From positions 54,458,716 through 54,522,715 of the forward strand of contig OY821517.1 of assembly GCA_963682025.1 (NCBI GenBank): 64,000 nt of DNA, read 5' to 3'. This document shows positions 12,690 through 24,700 of this stretch, one piece after another; the stretch's first letter is position 1, and every line of letters begins with the position of its first letter. The DNA comes from Cordilura impudica (lineage: Eukaryota > Arthropoda > Insecta > Diptera > Scathophagidae). A program made the position numbers and the translations under genes. The notes beneath the pieces were generated by a model. That model was not told the DNA's origin, searched no databases, and saw only the letters and a program-made list of their open reading frames with translations.

Positions 12690-13468
12690 TATATCTGTGG
12701 TTTTCCGGAATAACCGCGCATGTCCATTTTTGTCAGTTTTGAGTTATCGATTCCAAATATATTAATTTTTAACGCTATTTCGATGTGCTCAATTTTAAAA
12801 AAAAAATATTGACCATTTCTGAGTTTTTTTCTTTAAATAACGACGTAACTTAAATGTTTATTAAATTAATTTGCAGCACTAACGACGTATGTCAACTTAC
12901 GTTTAATCGCTGACAAATTATTTTCTCAGAAAACGACCCATAGCAACATAGGTTGTTATTAATGAAAAAAAATGCAATATAATTTTGGATTATTTTTCAG
13001 TTTATAACCACTTATAAAAACTTTTGAGTTTATTTCTGTTATTTTTGTCACTACTATTCTTGATACGTTGTTATATTCTCATCCCAAGTCCCATTAACTT
13101 TTTGTTGACGAACAAAAAAAAAATCCATTTTTCAAGCAACAACAACTTATGTCTACATGGGTGGTTGCATTGGTAGTTTAATTTTTCAAAGAATACGACG
13201 TTTGTCGACATAAGTTGTTTTGTCTGCACACACTTTAAGTATAATTTACATATTGTTTTTTTCGTCCTTCTCTAGGATCTATTCCTCTGAAGATTTTTGA
13301 CTCAAAATTTTATATAAAGTATTTATTGCCCATATCTACAGGACTGTTAAATAAAAAGCTCTAAAATCTTTATATCGAGCCCATAATTTCAAATATAACT
13401 TTTTTTTGGCTGCCCTGAACATTTTGATTTTATGACATACGCGGTTATTCTAGAAAACCACAGATATA
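12690..13468. mobile_element. Candidate MITE with ~33-bp terminal inverted repeats
   Basis: The left end TATATCTGTGGTTTTCC (12690) followed by GGAATAACCGCGCATGTC is mirrored at the right end (13434-13468) by GACATACGCGGTTATTC and AAAACCACAGATATA. The inner sequence contains several CGACGT(A/T) and ACAACTTATGTC motifs but no reading frame. The ~780-bp length fits a non-autonomous DNA transposon. A mariner has inserted exactly at its right end. Confidence 0.6.
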
Positions 13469-14729
13469 TACTACATGGAGTAAAAACTCCGTGGACTAAC
13501 AGTAAAAAACCAGTTTTTGGATTTAAAATCAACTTCATTCTTAAACTTAATCTCCTTTAAATGAAATGCACTTCTTCCAACGATCCTTTAACATCTTGAT
13601 ACCCTTGACAAAATACGATTTGTCAAACTCTTCACAATAGGCGTCCGTCTCTGATAAGATTTCTTCATTTGTGGAAAATCTTTTTCCCAGGAGCCATAGT
13701 AATAATCGCTGGGGACCAGATCTGGAGAATACGAGAGGGGGGGGGGGGGGGGAAACAATTCGTAAAGTAAGGTCTTCAATTTTTCTGAAGCCAAAGCAGA
13801 TAAATGCGACGGTACATTGTCATGATGGTACAAGATCTTTTTCTTATTTAAGTGGGGTCGTTTTTTTCTTAACTTATTCATCCAATTTGTCCAAAGACAT
13901 AGTACTTGTCAGTTATTGTTTTTCCTTCCTCCAAGTGATCAATAAATATTGTGCCACATGCATCCTAAAAAACACAGGCCGTAACGTTTCCAGTCTTTGG
14001 CCGCATTGGTCGGTTTTCGCACGCTTGTAACCACTCCGCAGACTGTCTATTGGACTCTGGTGAATATAGTGAATCCACGTCTCATCCATTGTTATAAATC
14101 TATGTAAAAATTCAGTTGAATTTACTTCAAACATCTCCAAAGCCTGCTTTGAAATATGAACACGTTTCAATTTTTGTTCAGCTATTAAAAATCGCCGCAC
14201 CCGCAGAAAGCTTTTTCATATTTAAATGATCATGTAATATATGCGGAATTCACTCCGTTGACATCTTTATGATGCCAGCAATCGTACTCACTTTAATCTT
14301 TCGGTCATCCAATATAACCTGATGCACTTTTCCTACGTTTTCTTCGGTAACTGCTTCATTTGGACGACCAGGACGATAAGCATCATTTGTTCTTGTCCGA
14401 CCACGTCTATGTTCGGAATACCAAGTTTTAAGCTTTAAGAATAGGACGGCGAAGATTCACCATAATGTTTTTCAATCCATTCTTTGCCTTGGACAATATT
14501 TTTTCCCACCAAAAATCGATGTTTAATCAAAGCACGAAACTCTTTTTCTCAGACTTTAAACTTTAAAAGCAGCATCGTTTTTATAACGGTAACTTTTTTT
14601 TCTTATAAATGAAATGTCATGAAATTTTGACTAATTTTTCTAACAGTTGGCCCTACTGAATAAACAAAGAAATTGGAACTTGCCACGCCATCTCTATGTG
14701 AGGCCAGGTACTTTTCTCTCCATGTAGTA
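13469..14729 (-). mobile_element. 1261-bp mariner-family transposon, inactive
   Basis: The terminal inverted repeats start TACTACATGGAG and are flanked by a TA duplication (13467-13468 and 14730-14731). The length is standard for mariner. The transposase gene on the minus strand is decayed (see 13588-14200). A 15-18 base G run at about 13738-13752 corresponds to a proline run in the transposase frame and may be an assembly or slippage artefact. The element sits at the right tip of the MITE at 12690-13468, so it arrived after it. Confidence 0.85.
13588..14200 (-). pseudogene. Mariner transposase gene, frame-broken
   Basis: From the N-terminal side, FLHRFITMDETWIHY carries the first catalytic Asp and the typical MDETW motif. 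ILYHHDNVPSHLSA carries the second Asp (HDN), and YSPDLVPSDYYYG carries the third (DD34D pattern). The two blocks are in different frames (breaks at about 13890-13910), and the N-terminal helix-turn-helix region lacks an open frame upstream of 14200. All three catalytic aspartates survive, but no continuous protein can be made. Confidence 0.85.
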
Positions 14730-14867
14730 TATAAGTCTGGGATCGATAACTTTCTTTTGAGGACAGTTATTGCTTTGAGAGTTAAAGAGGAATTTGTTCG
14801 TTGATGTTCAGCGAATTACCCAAATCTTAGACGCAGTGACCCAGTGGAAATCCCCCTTTTTATTTAA

Positions 14868-15160
14868 AAACAAGCTTAATGTAATTTTTTTATTTTATCT
14901 AAGAGTTCGTTCAATGCTTTCTAGAGCTTTACCAAAATTTAGAACGAAAATAACAAACCAATTACCAAGCTTTATATACCTCCCATTATAAGGAAGTGTA
15001 TCTATACATTAATTTGTAGTTGGTATAAATAAATGAATTAAAATAATGAAAGGATTAACTATATTGAACACTCATCACACTTGTCAGTAAGAGTTCAACC
15101 GTAAACAGCAACAATTCAATTCACGTCCACTTAATTGTAGAGACAGGACAGTATTACGGA
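14868..15160 (+). promoter_or_regulatory. 5' flank of the decayed ppk gene (copy B)
   Basis: This is the diverged duplicate of 11150-11460. It keeps AAGCTTAATGTAAT, TTAGAACGAAAATAACAAAC and TCAGTAAGAGTTCAACCG. Extra sequence (ATGAAAGGATTAACTATATT) separates the TATAAATAAAT at about 15026 from the initiator-like TCAGT at about 15084, which is too far for a working TATA box. The codon aligned with the ATG of copy A is ACG (GTATTACGGATTT). Confidence 0.55.
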
Positions 15161-15165
15161 TTTAA

Positions 15166-16002
15166 AAAAAAACCCACACCGATGTTAACAACATCAGTAA
15201 CAGTAAATTCATAGACCACAGCAAGTTGGAAAATACTACAAACACATCATGTACTATACTTGCAACGGCCTCATCAGCAGTGGATGAGGTAACATATTGT
15301 ATACGTTGCAACAACAAAGGTGTAAACTTTTATCTCGGTAACAGTAATTCACACAACGCCAAGTAAGTTTTGCCTTAATAATTAGCATTGTCGTTATTAT
15401 TTTTTGTATTTTATCCTTAGGCTCTTTAAAGCTTTTATTATACTTTTGGCCACCATTTGTGCCGTTTATGTTTGTCTGTTATTAAGTACAAGCCGCAATT
15501 AAACTTACAGATGTCCATGAATCCGAAATACCCTTCCCTGCCATTACTATTTGTCCGGTAAGAGGTTTAAATCTGGCGCGCCTTGAAGAACAGGCCATGG
15601 CATTTACGTCACCACCTCTTAGTACAGACACAGAATTGCAAGAGTTCAATTGCAATCGTTGAATGATGTGACATGGTCACAGTAATATAAGCAAAAAAAT
15701 ATAAGATTTTTTAGAAAATTGGGCTACCCAAGGCGAAATTCATGCACTTGAAGCCATTGACTTGCATCATTTGTTGTATTTTCTATCATTCGAATGTGAA
15801 GATATATTTGGTGATTGCATTTGGAGACGTAAAAAAGTATTCTGCTGCAACATATTTCTTAAAATTCACACAAACAAGGGAGTTTGTTATGCATTCAAGT
15901 GGAGGTAATGTTAAAATACATTTCTTTTTTTAAGTTTTAGTTTTGATAAATTGACTGCCTTAAAGAATCCCATTTCCACACGGCCTTGGAATGTCTCCGA
16001 CG
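15166..16002 (+). pseudogene. ppk-family DEG/ENaC channel pseudogene, 5' exons
   Basis: The frames show the N-terminal half of a pickpocket sodium channel. CIRCNNKGVNFYL corresponds to the cytoplasmic HG gating region (His replaced by Lys). A 58-nt GT-AG intron (15363-15420) follows. LFKAFIILLATICAVYV is the first membrane helix and ESEIPFPAITICPVRGLN is the canonical post-helix motif. Later, FECEDIFGDCIWRRKKVF and TNKGVCYAFKW form the first cysteine-rich block. Damage: one-base frameshift near 15497, stop TGA at 15660, a broken segment to 15720, and a possible 36-nt intron (15905-15940), too short to splice well. The exon encoding RPWNVSDA is cut by the Transib at 16003. Similarity to the ppk gene at 54207 is clear throughout. 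Confidence 0.85.
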
Positions 16003-16040
16003 CACAGTGGCGCCATTTAAGTTTTTTCGTTCCAAAATCA
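16003..16040 (+). other. Transib left terminus, RSS-like
   Basis: The heptamer CACAGTG is identical to the consensus V(D)J recombination signal heptamer. After a 22-bp spacer comes CCAAAATCA, a weak match to the nonamer ACAAAAACC (6 of 9). Confidence 0.7.
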
Positions 16041-16328
16041 TATCTTTTGAACCGAATAACATAATTGAACAGTTTAAACAGCATATGATAGATAACTGTC
16101 CAGCCTATGAAATGAGCGTTTGGAAAGGGTGCTACGCTTTGTAGGGGCCTACTTATGGGTTATCAAAGTTAAAATTTGTAGAAAAATCAATTTTATGGTA
16201 ACTAAAAAAAATTATTTTTACATTTTTAGATTGTTTTAATTTTTTTTTTCTATAGGGTTTTATGTTTTAAATTATTACCCAACAAATTAAAAAAAAAATA
16301 CTTCTTTTTTAAATTTATTTTTTCAATT

Positions 16329-18300
16329 TTATGTAAAATATTCATCACAATTCGTAAGAGAAGGTATATCTAAAAGACTAATCATTTCTAAACTATAATT
16401 ATTTTCTAACTCTATTCGTGACTTCACATGCCGCAGGGAAGAAATAAGTGGATCGGAAGATGCTGCCAACATGTTGAAGAGGTCCTCATTTTGCCTTACC
16501 CTTGATGCTTTTAATGTGTTCTGCAATTTATATTTTTTATAAAATTTGTTAAGAGACTCCTGTGCTTCTTCAGAAAGCTCTCCAATTGGCAAAGACTGGT
16601 ACTCAATTATATCTTTGCCATGCGCCAATATTTTATGGACGGTCGGGGTAAACTTCTGCTGTGGATACATTTCTGCTATAAGAGATGCAGTTTTCGATGC
16701 ATATTCTCCATATTTTGTAGAATTGACATTTTCTTTGCAGTTTAAAACATTCAAGATCGTTCCCAATCTTTTCACGATTTGATTGTCAATTCCAGTGATT
16801 CTAGTTACTGCCTCATCATTTTCAAAAAATTTCCTAGAAGTGTTTCCATGGTTTGAGTTATCCGTGCTTGGGACAGTCTACTTTTAGTCCAACTTGTTTA
16901 AAAAAAGCATCCTGTATTTGCTTCTTTCTGATCTTTTCCTTATCCTTTATTGATGTATTTTCATCGAAGTTTTCCTCCTCTTGTGGTAGGGTATACGCTA
17001 GTTTTAGCAAAAACTCTATACACCTTATCCTTGTGTGCAATGGAGACATTCCATATTCGTAATTTTCCTCGTTTGTAGAATCGTTTAAATTACCAAAGTT
17101 CTTCTGACTCTTTTTGCAAATCGGGCATGACAATGTTGAGGTTGTTCCTGTCAGTTCGTTTACGACTTTTCCTTCAACCATGGTCAGGTGGAACTCTTAA
17201 TTGCATTCAATATATTTTCCTTCTCTAATTTGCTTTGTAGGCTTAATCTTGCTTATTTGTTCTTTAATATCCTTCACCGTGGTCCTTATGAGTTCTGCCG
17301 ATTTTAGCCGCAAAGGAACAACAGATGCCATAAACATATTTCCGTCCGATATTGTAGCGTCATCGGAAGATATCCTTTGCTTATAAACGCTTTGTCCGGA
17401 TGATCCATCGCAGCCCCATTTGCTGGTCAATGTCAGTTTCTCAGGAAGAATTTTCACCTCATTTTCAGGAAGACTCTCCAACAACCGTCTTGCTGTATGG
17501 TCCATGAGATCCTGCAGATTGGCTTTCACAAAGACTTCCGTAAACTCCGTATGCAGTGGTCGTGAATTTATTTTGGCTTGCGTCATATGCTTGTATCCTG
17601 GTAAAATGTCAGCCCCGCGTCGCATCAAGGATGCCCGTAGTATCTCATATTTTTCTTTGGAAAGCTGTAAGTCCATAAACAAGGCCAAGGCTTCTTCGGA
17701 ACCATACTTTTTAATGTGTGCGTTTGTGGGCTTGGGAATGCTTTCCTTAATCCTTTTTAGTCACAGTGGGCTTTCATCAGCAACAGATTTTGTAATCTGC
17801 GACCTAACTCTTTCACTATCCTTTGTATATTTAATAGACAGCGCGTCCGATAAATGCTTCGTGGTCAAGTCATTGGTGGCATCGGCAAGTTTCCTCTTTC
17901 TTGTGAAAATTGAACACTCCTCAATACTTTTTTTTGGCCTTCCTTTTGCTCCTCTGGTTGATGTGTTGGGTTTATCTACTGCCAATATATCCAGGATGGT
18001 GTCTTCATTAAGCCAGTCCTCGTATTTGGAGTTGAAGTTCTGAATGGTTCGATTAGATTTCACCCATTTTGCCTTAATATTTGCATATATCAGATAAAAA
18101 TTATTTTTTATAATTTCGCTTGTCTCAATATTTCCGTATAAGCTATCAAGTTCTTCTAAAGCAGCTTCCGTGAAAAACTTTGGTGTGGTTGACCTTCTAA
18201 ACAGTTCAAATAATTTTAAATTGTTTAACGCCATGGTTTCAGTACTTGTTGCGCCAACTTTCAGTCGTAGACTAATCCAGGCATTATGCTTATTTTGCAA
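16329..18300 (-). pseudogene. Transib-type transposase pseudogene
   Basis: About 657 codons, the usual Transib length, in one dominant frame. In order: a basic N-terminal region with GRPKKSIEECSIFTRKRK; LMRRGADILPGYKHMTQAK; SKWGCDGSSGQSVYKQ (likely first catalytic Asp); the zinc-binding pair SCPICKKSQ with LHTRIRCIEFLLKLAY; VDCPKHG; and the C-terminal PTVHKILAHGKDIIEYQ with LPIGELSEEAQES (acidic residues, likely including the third catalytic one) and SSDPLISSLR. Damage: in-frame TGA at 17761-17763, in-frame TAA at about 17197, and a frameshift near 16862. The first codon of the long frame is TTG, so the true start lay in an upstream exon that I cannot place. It makes no functional transposase. 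Confidence 0.8.
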
Positions 18301-19165
18301 TATATAGGCTTATGCTACCATGCCTAAAAATTTACCTGTTCCCTGCATACATATGGATTTAGGCTCAATTATGCAATTTTGATAGTATGCTCGTGTCTAA
18401 ATAAGATTTGTGCCTACCTGGAGGGACCATAAGTCAAGATTGTTCTTGACCATTTGTACTCCAAAGTAATTTTTAAGTGAGGTGCGTACCTGCGAATTTC
18501 AATGAGTAGTTTTTTGTGCATCCTGTGTCTGTAACAGAATATTGGGAGTAGACTTTGGCAGAGGCTCACTGGTAGACAACCGACTTAAAATGCTATTTTC
18601 AAACTATTAAATCAAACTACTGTCAGTCAAAACATGGATGCACGCCATACAATTTCTGCAGCCATGTCTTTTTAACCTTTTTTACCTCTAGAAGCCAAAC
18701 GGGCACGTACGGGCAGATAAAACCTTTTGAATTATGTAAAGAAATAATCAAAGAACACGTTTTGCAAATATGGCGAATATAGAAAAATAGAGATTTTTTT
18801 TATTTTCCGTCAAAGTTGAAAAATAGTGAAAAAACGGATAGTTTTTAAATAGTGATTTACCAGGAGAAACACAAAGCAAACAGTTAATTTTTTTTTTATC
18901 ATTATACATTTAATAAATACATCAATCAATACAAACAAAAAATAAAGCGATTCGTTACCTATTTTTCGTGATATTACACCTGAAATCGCAACAAATTGAC
19001 TAAAAATTGTGTGTTTTTTTGAAAAGCGAAAGTCGGTCAACTTTGAACGGTTATATCTTCTAAATTAAAAATGTGATATTATTAATAGTAGCATATTTGA
19101 AATCGTTGGAAAGTTTCCTATAACATGGGTTTATTCAAAACATCGTCGGCGCACATGATAATTTT

Positions 19166-19204
19166 GATTTTTGCAACCTCGTTTGCTCTACGGGCGCCAC
19201 TGTG
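19166..19204 (-). other. Transib right terminus, 23-RSS-like
   Basis: Read inward on the minus strand: CACAGTG, exactly 23 bp, then GCAAAAATC, matching 7 of 9 positions of the consensus nonamer ACAAAAACC. This is the arrangement of a 23-RSS. Confidence 0.75.
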
Positions 19205-19507
19205 CGACGCTGGTATGAATACGGGCTTAAGAGTTCTGATTAAACGAAGTAATATTAAAAGTTATAATGAGAGAATTGCGGTACGTAGACTTATTGCAAA
19301 TCAAGACGCTTAGAAAAAATATGCAAAGCTATATTTAATATTAATAAATATGCCTAGACTATGGTACATGATCCCGAAGAAATGAGTACATCAGATGTCA
19401 ACTATTTAAGTGGAGAACATGTTGTTATAACCATAAATCCTTTACGTTTTATGGCCGATAATGATATACACTTCATTAGTCCCGATATAAGGCGCTGTTA
19501 TTTTACG
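19205..19507 (+). pseudogene. ppk-family pseudogene, middle exons after the Transib
   Basis: Directly after the duplicated CGACG the frame resumes with GMNTGLRVLIKRSNIKSY and ends NERIA at a GTACGT donor (about 19280). The next exon, from about 19355 after CCTAG, reads MVHDPEEMSTSDVNYLSG, then EHVVITINPLRFMADND, then FISPDIRRCYFT, ending at GTAAGT (19508). This is the extracellular palm/finger part of a DEG/ENaC subunit, with the RxC motif that opens the second cysteine-rich region. Phase 0 at the last donor matches the acceptor at 32917, so I infer a single gene with a 13.4-kb intron. Confidence 0.8.
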
Positions 19508-19718
19508 GTAAGTTCAATTCAAACAATATACACTTGCTAGAAAATGTATTCGTATACATAAAATGAAAACTGTCATATTACGAGAAAAAAAAAATTAACT
19601 AAGCTGAATTATTTTTTTTTTTCTCTAAGAAATTTTTAAACTATTTATTAATTTTTGTTTAAATTTATTTAACAAAATTTATGCAGCTAAAATACATAAA
19701 AAAAAAGAATAGATCATT

Positions 19719-20720
19719 ACAAAAAGTATTCGTACATTTGCAATACAAATACAAAATAAAACTAAACTTACTTTAAATATTGCTTAAGTTAGTAATTTTT
19801 AGGATAACCTTTGTGCTTTAGGACTTCTGAGAGCCGATTTTCCATTGACTTAACCAACTTTAAAGTATCCTCTTTAATTATTTTAACCCACCCGTGGAAA
19901 ATGCCACTTTTTAACATTTTCTTTGAGGTTATTTTATGCTCATGGATTCTCCGTTCCAGTGAATTCCACCAATGCTCTATAGGTTTAAGATCGAAAGCTT
20001 TGGAATGGTGATTTCAATTGATTTTAAGTATTTTAGTTGCTCTACAGCTTGACATTTTATCCTATATATTTTGGATGATTATCTCGTAGGAACCAAAAAT
20101 CTTCTCTAGGGCGCAGCTGTTGTGCGGTTATAAACTCAATAAATATGACTTTAAAAATCCCGTTGCCTACCTTACAAATCCAACAATATTATGCCATCTC
20201 CGCCGTGTTTTAATCGCTGACAAAGTTTTTTTTTATTTAATGCAGTTCCACTTTTTCGCCAAACTAACTTATTTCCTTTAATGCCGAGAATACAAAACTT
20301 GCTTTCATCTGCAAAAAAAACACGTAGCCAAAATTCTGGAGCATTAGCCCCATTTGCAAAGTCCATACATTTGTTTTTCCATTGACATCGGAAATTAATG
20401 GCTTTCTACATGCAGCACGAGCATGAATTTTTTTTAATATTTTGCGAAGGATTCTTTGATTTTCTAACTAATTTGGGAAGCGGTGATGAGTAAATCATTT
20501 TCCTTTAAAAGTACAGATTATAATAAATTGAATGATCTGCTTTATTATGTTTGGTAATTTTTGGTTGATAATCGGCTCCTTAGCATTCCTCTTTCCCATC
20601 AAAAGTTTGAGCATATACCGCTCGCGCTGTGTATAATTTACGGAATAATAACACTGGTTTACAAATTCAAAAAAAAATAATGCAGAATCTGGGTGTGCTG
20701 AATTCGAATCTGGCATAAAA
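19719..20720 (-). pseudogene. Tc1-like transposase remnant
   Basis: On the minus strand, FWLRVFFADESKFCILG with IKGNKLVWRKSG is the first catalytic Asp region of a Tc1-family (DD34E) transposase. HGGDGIILL follows as usual. After a frame break, HHSKAFDLKPIEHWWNSL carries the third acidic position, and LVKSMENRLSEVLKHKG is the usual C-terminus. The region before 20366 is only partly readable. CAAAAAGTATTCGTACATTT at 19719-19738 looks like the element's 3' terminal repeat; its inverted match is at about 30028-30052. Confidence 0.75.
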
Positions 20721-20862
20721 ATTGGGCTATCACGTCTTGTTTATTTTTTATCGCATGCTGGCAATACTGTAAAACAGTCAACATTGACACCACAATTTCA
20801 CAATTATTTATTTGACAGAAGCCCACATTCATTCTAAATCTTCATAATAGTAGCGTTTAAGC

Positions 20863-21772
20863 ATGTCAGGGAGATCGTGTGTTACTGATTCAAGCTATTT
20901 TTGCTTTGTGTGTGGTGAATATTTCGTTGAAAGAAAAGGATATGCAATATCAGAATCATTAAAAAATGCAAATTTACATTATTTTGGTTTTGCTGTCAGG
21001 AACTTCGACAAACCGTGGACACTGACAATGTTTTGCAATAGTTGCAGAACTGTTTTATACAAGTGGTCAAATGGCAAGAAGATCTATTTCGATTTTTCAA
21101 TTCCAGTACTTTAAAGTAACCACCAAACCGATTGTTATCTCTGTTTAACAAAAGTTGCTGGATTCAATATGAAAAACGTCCCATCGGTTTCCAAACCAGT
21201 TCAACGTCCACCAAATGATCCATTACCAGTCATTCCCAGTGCTACGAGCAGTGAGTCCGAAACATTTTTCACCAGTAGTGGTAGTTTGTATGAGGCTGAT
21301 GATGAACGCCATTTAGTGACACAAGCTGAGCTGAATGATCTAATTCGGGATTTGCATTTAACGAAGCAAGACGCAGAATTAATAGATTCACTGCAGTGGA
21401 AACATCTTGCAGTTGGGACAAAAGTAACAATCTATAGAGATAGAAGCTTGGAATTGGCTGTATATTTTGAAAAGAAACACTCTATTCTATTTTATACTGT
21501 ACTGATGTTGATGGTTTATTTCAAAAAATTAACCAGCCATATGACAAAACTGAATGGACATTATTTATTGATGGCTCTAATACAGTTTAAAGGCTCTTCT
21601 TTTGCATAATGGGAATGAAAAACCATCCATACCAATTGCTCATGCCATTAATACAAAGGAAAACTACGAATCAATGACTGAAATTTTGACATTACTCAAA
21701 TACCACGATCATATATGGAAGAACGGTGGTGACCTTAAAGAGTGTGATTTAAATTTCTTTGTACATATAGTA
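20863..21772 (+). pseudogene. Unassigned arthropod transposon gene, 5' part
   Basis: The frames give a C2-type start (YFCFVCGEYFVERKGYA) and LTMFCNSCRTVLYKWSNG, two CxxC pairs probably binding zinc. Then come NMKNVPSVSKPVQRPPN, a Ser/Glu-rich linker, and HLVTQAELNDLIRDLHL with LTKQDAELIDSLQWK. After a frameshift at about 21590, KPSIPIAHAINTKENYES follows. I recognise this as a protein family recurring as repeats in many arthropod and hydrozoan genomes, but I cannot assign its superfamily. It is interrupted at 21781 by a hAT element and continues at 25384. Confidence 0.65.
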
Positions 21773-21780
21773 TAGACTAT

Positions 21781-24700
21781 CAGAGGCGGATTTAGGCCTG
21801 CTCCTTTCCTAGGCACTCTTTAATATGCCGCACTTTTTGATAAAATAGGAGTGATTATCAAAAAAAAAAAAAAAACACACAATTTTTTAATAATTAAATT
21901 ATTGTGTATTAATTTTTATTAATTTAGATACATACATACTATATATACGTTTTATTTTAATTCACATATAATTAATCTTATATTTTGGCCAATTCAAAGC
22001 AGTGTCATATAAGTCTTATTTTTTATACATTTGTCTTATTTTCATACATATTTGCTTATATTTTCCGAACAAAAAATTGATAAAATTTTACACATGAGGT
22101 GTGTGTTTTTAAAAAAAATTAACTCCAAATTTTATAATTTTCTTTCAAAATTTGAGGTTTAAATAAAATAAATTAAAATAAAATTCATATATTTATATCC
22201 AGACAAAAAGAAAAGCAAAAGTTTTTATGAAAAATATAAGTAACTTTTTAATAAGAATACTTTTTTTTAAAAATATATTATTGAGTTTTTTCATTCAGCG
22301 CTTATTTTGTTAGTTTAGTTTTTCGGGATTTTGATCGGGCAAAAACGTCAACTAATTCTTCAAAGTTTGTTTCTTGCACTAATTGGGTTTCAATAGACAA
22401 TAATGCAAGGGCATTAAGTCTATCTTGGCCCATACTTGCCCGTAGATAGTTTTTTACTCTTTTAAGGGTGGAAAATTAACTTTCTGCTGAACAGTTTGTA
22501 GCAGGGATACTCAAAAAAATTCGTAAAGCTATGTATACATTGGGGTAAACATCTTGAAGATTACGTGAATGTAATATGTCGGATATATTTTTTGCAGAGC
22601 GCACATCTTCAGTATTTGCCAATAAATCTTTGAGTTGATAATGTAAATGAATGCATTCATTTGCTAATGTCTCTTCTAAATCATCAGGATACTTTTTGAC
22701 GAGTTTATTTGCGTGACTTTTTAACTCATTTGTATCTATTTTAGACATATTATCAAAAAAGTGGAAGTTTACAAAAAGTTATTCGTATGCGTTTTTACGT
22801 TCGGATAACTGTACACTCAGAGTGTCCAAAATGGGATAGTAAATATTTGTACGAAAATTTTCTTTTCCACCTTTCATTTACCCGTGATTCATCTGACTGA
22901 AGTTTTCTTGTTTTTCTGCGACGAGTGTCATAATGATAATAATCTTGAAATTCAGATAACTTTTTGGCTTTTTCTTCAAATTCAGAAAATTGTTTATTTC
23001 TCATATCCTGAAGAAATGATGCTGGGGAACCATAAATTTGGATAACAGATGACAAATCAGCGTGAGATCCCTGAAGTTTCTTACCAGCAGCATTAAAACG
23101 ATCTAAAATTACATTCCAAACAATGACTAGAATAGCTGTTTCTAGATGCTGTAATTTTCTTTGCAATCCAATAGCTTCAGATCGTGTAGTCGGTTTCTCG
23201 TCTTTGTTTTCTGCAATAAAGTTTAATGCATCAATTATTGCAGACCACTCTTTTTCTAAAGCATAACATGCATCATGTCGAGCAGACCAGCGAGTTTGAG
23301 ATAGACTTTTGAGTCTTAAATTTGTCCGCTGCACCAAGATCTCCCAACGATGTGTAGATATTGTAAAAAAATTATAAAGTTCTTGCAAAGTGAAAAAAAA
23401 TTCTACTGCTTCGGGTACAGATTCAGCTGCACAAGTACCTACTAAATTCAAAGAATGGGCAGCGCAAGGCACGTAATCTGCTAAAGGATTTATTGTTTTA
23501 ATTCTAGCCTGGAGTCCTGAATATATACCTGACATATTACTTGCATTATCATAAGATTGACCACGGCAGTTCATTATGTCCAAACCATTTTTTTCTAGAG
23601 AGTTTAACACGGCATTTTCAATATCTTTGGCTTTGTGATCAGTATTTGGTAAAAATTCTAAAAATCTTTCAACGGTTTCACCATTTTCACGTACATATCT
23701 AATAATTATAGCAAGCTGATCGACATGTGCAATGTCAGGCGTAGAATCTACAATGATACCAAAATACTTAGCCATTTGCACTTCAGTAGAAATGTGTTGT
23801 AATATTTTATCTCGAATCAAGGTTATAATTTCTTCGTAGATTGTTTTAGATAAGTACGAAGTTTTTCCACTCCCAGGGTGCGCACAACATTTTAAATGCT
23901 CAGATAAAAATGGATCAAACTCGGCAATAAGCTCTACTGTTCCTAAGAAATTTCCATTTCGTAGATCTCCAATTTGTTCTGAATGTCCTCGAAATGGCAG
24001 TCCTCTCATTGCTAGTGATTTAACAATTGCAATTATTCTGTATAAAATTTCTTCATCTAGCTGTTTAATTAGACTTTGATCAACACGGCCTTGAACTACT
24101 GCTCGAGCTTTTATATGATAAACATTAGTTTTATGAAAATCTGAATTTTCGTGAGCTTCAACGCGTGCATTTGAGTTTTTCCAGTCACTAAACCCTTCGC
24201 CGGTAAAAGCATTAATTTCACCACTTCTACCAAATAACAAACAAGGAACACAAAATACAGACCCTTTAGTTTCTGAATAAATCAACCACTCACGGCGTTG
24301 AATTTCTCCGTTTTTTAAAGTACGTTGAAATAGGTTTTTGGAACAATACCTAGTTTTATCATTGTAAACGTTTTTGGAATTTTTGAAATTTGTGATGTTA
24401 TTTGGTGGCGTACCGTTTGTACTTATGTATTCCCGTGTTTCTTCATTTAAATTCCACAAAAAGGGATCACTATCAATCTTTATAACATCAGTTCGAATTA
24501 AATTGTCGCTTAATAAGGTTGTTGAAGAAGAGTTTGAATGTATTTCTTCGATATCTTGTGCTAAAGTCCGTTCTAAGTCCTGCTAAATAAAATATTACTT
24601 TTCAACAACCACAATTTTTTTAGTTATATTAAGACTTTTTATTCAATTGAAAAAAAGCACGATAATTAGTACGAAATACTTACTTTAGATGAACATGATG

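Larger units (their letters stand above)
16003..19204 (-). mobile_element. Transib-family transposon (RAG1-related), 3202 bp
   Basis: The termini are perfect 12-bp inverted repeats CACAGTGGCGCC (16003-16014 and 19193-19204). They are flanked by a 5-bp GC-rich duplication CGACG (15998-16002 and 19205-19209). A 5-bp CGNCG-type duplication and a CACWRTG start are the hallmarks of Transib, the superfamily from which the vertebrate RAG1 recombinase derives. Inside is a transposase pseudogene on the minus strand. Removing the element and one duplication copy restores the ppk reading frame across the junction, so both ends are certain. Confidence 0.92.

Noticed and set aside
13738..13752. G-quadruplex regulatory site
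   Set aside because: It is a single G run inside a dead mariner, more likely slippage or an assembly artefact.
17420..18043. 207-codon plus-strand frame
   Set aside because: Antisense shadow of the Transib transposase pseudogene.
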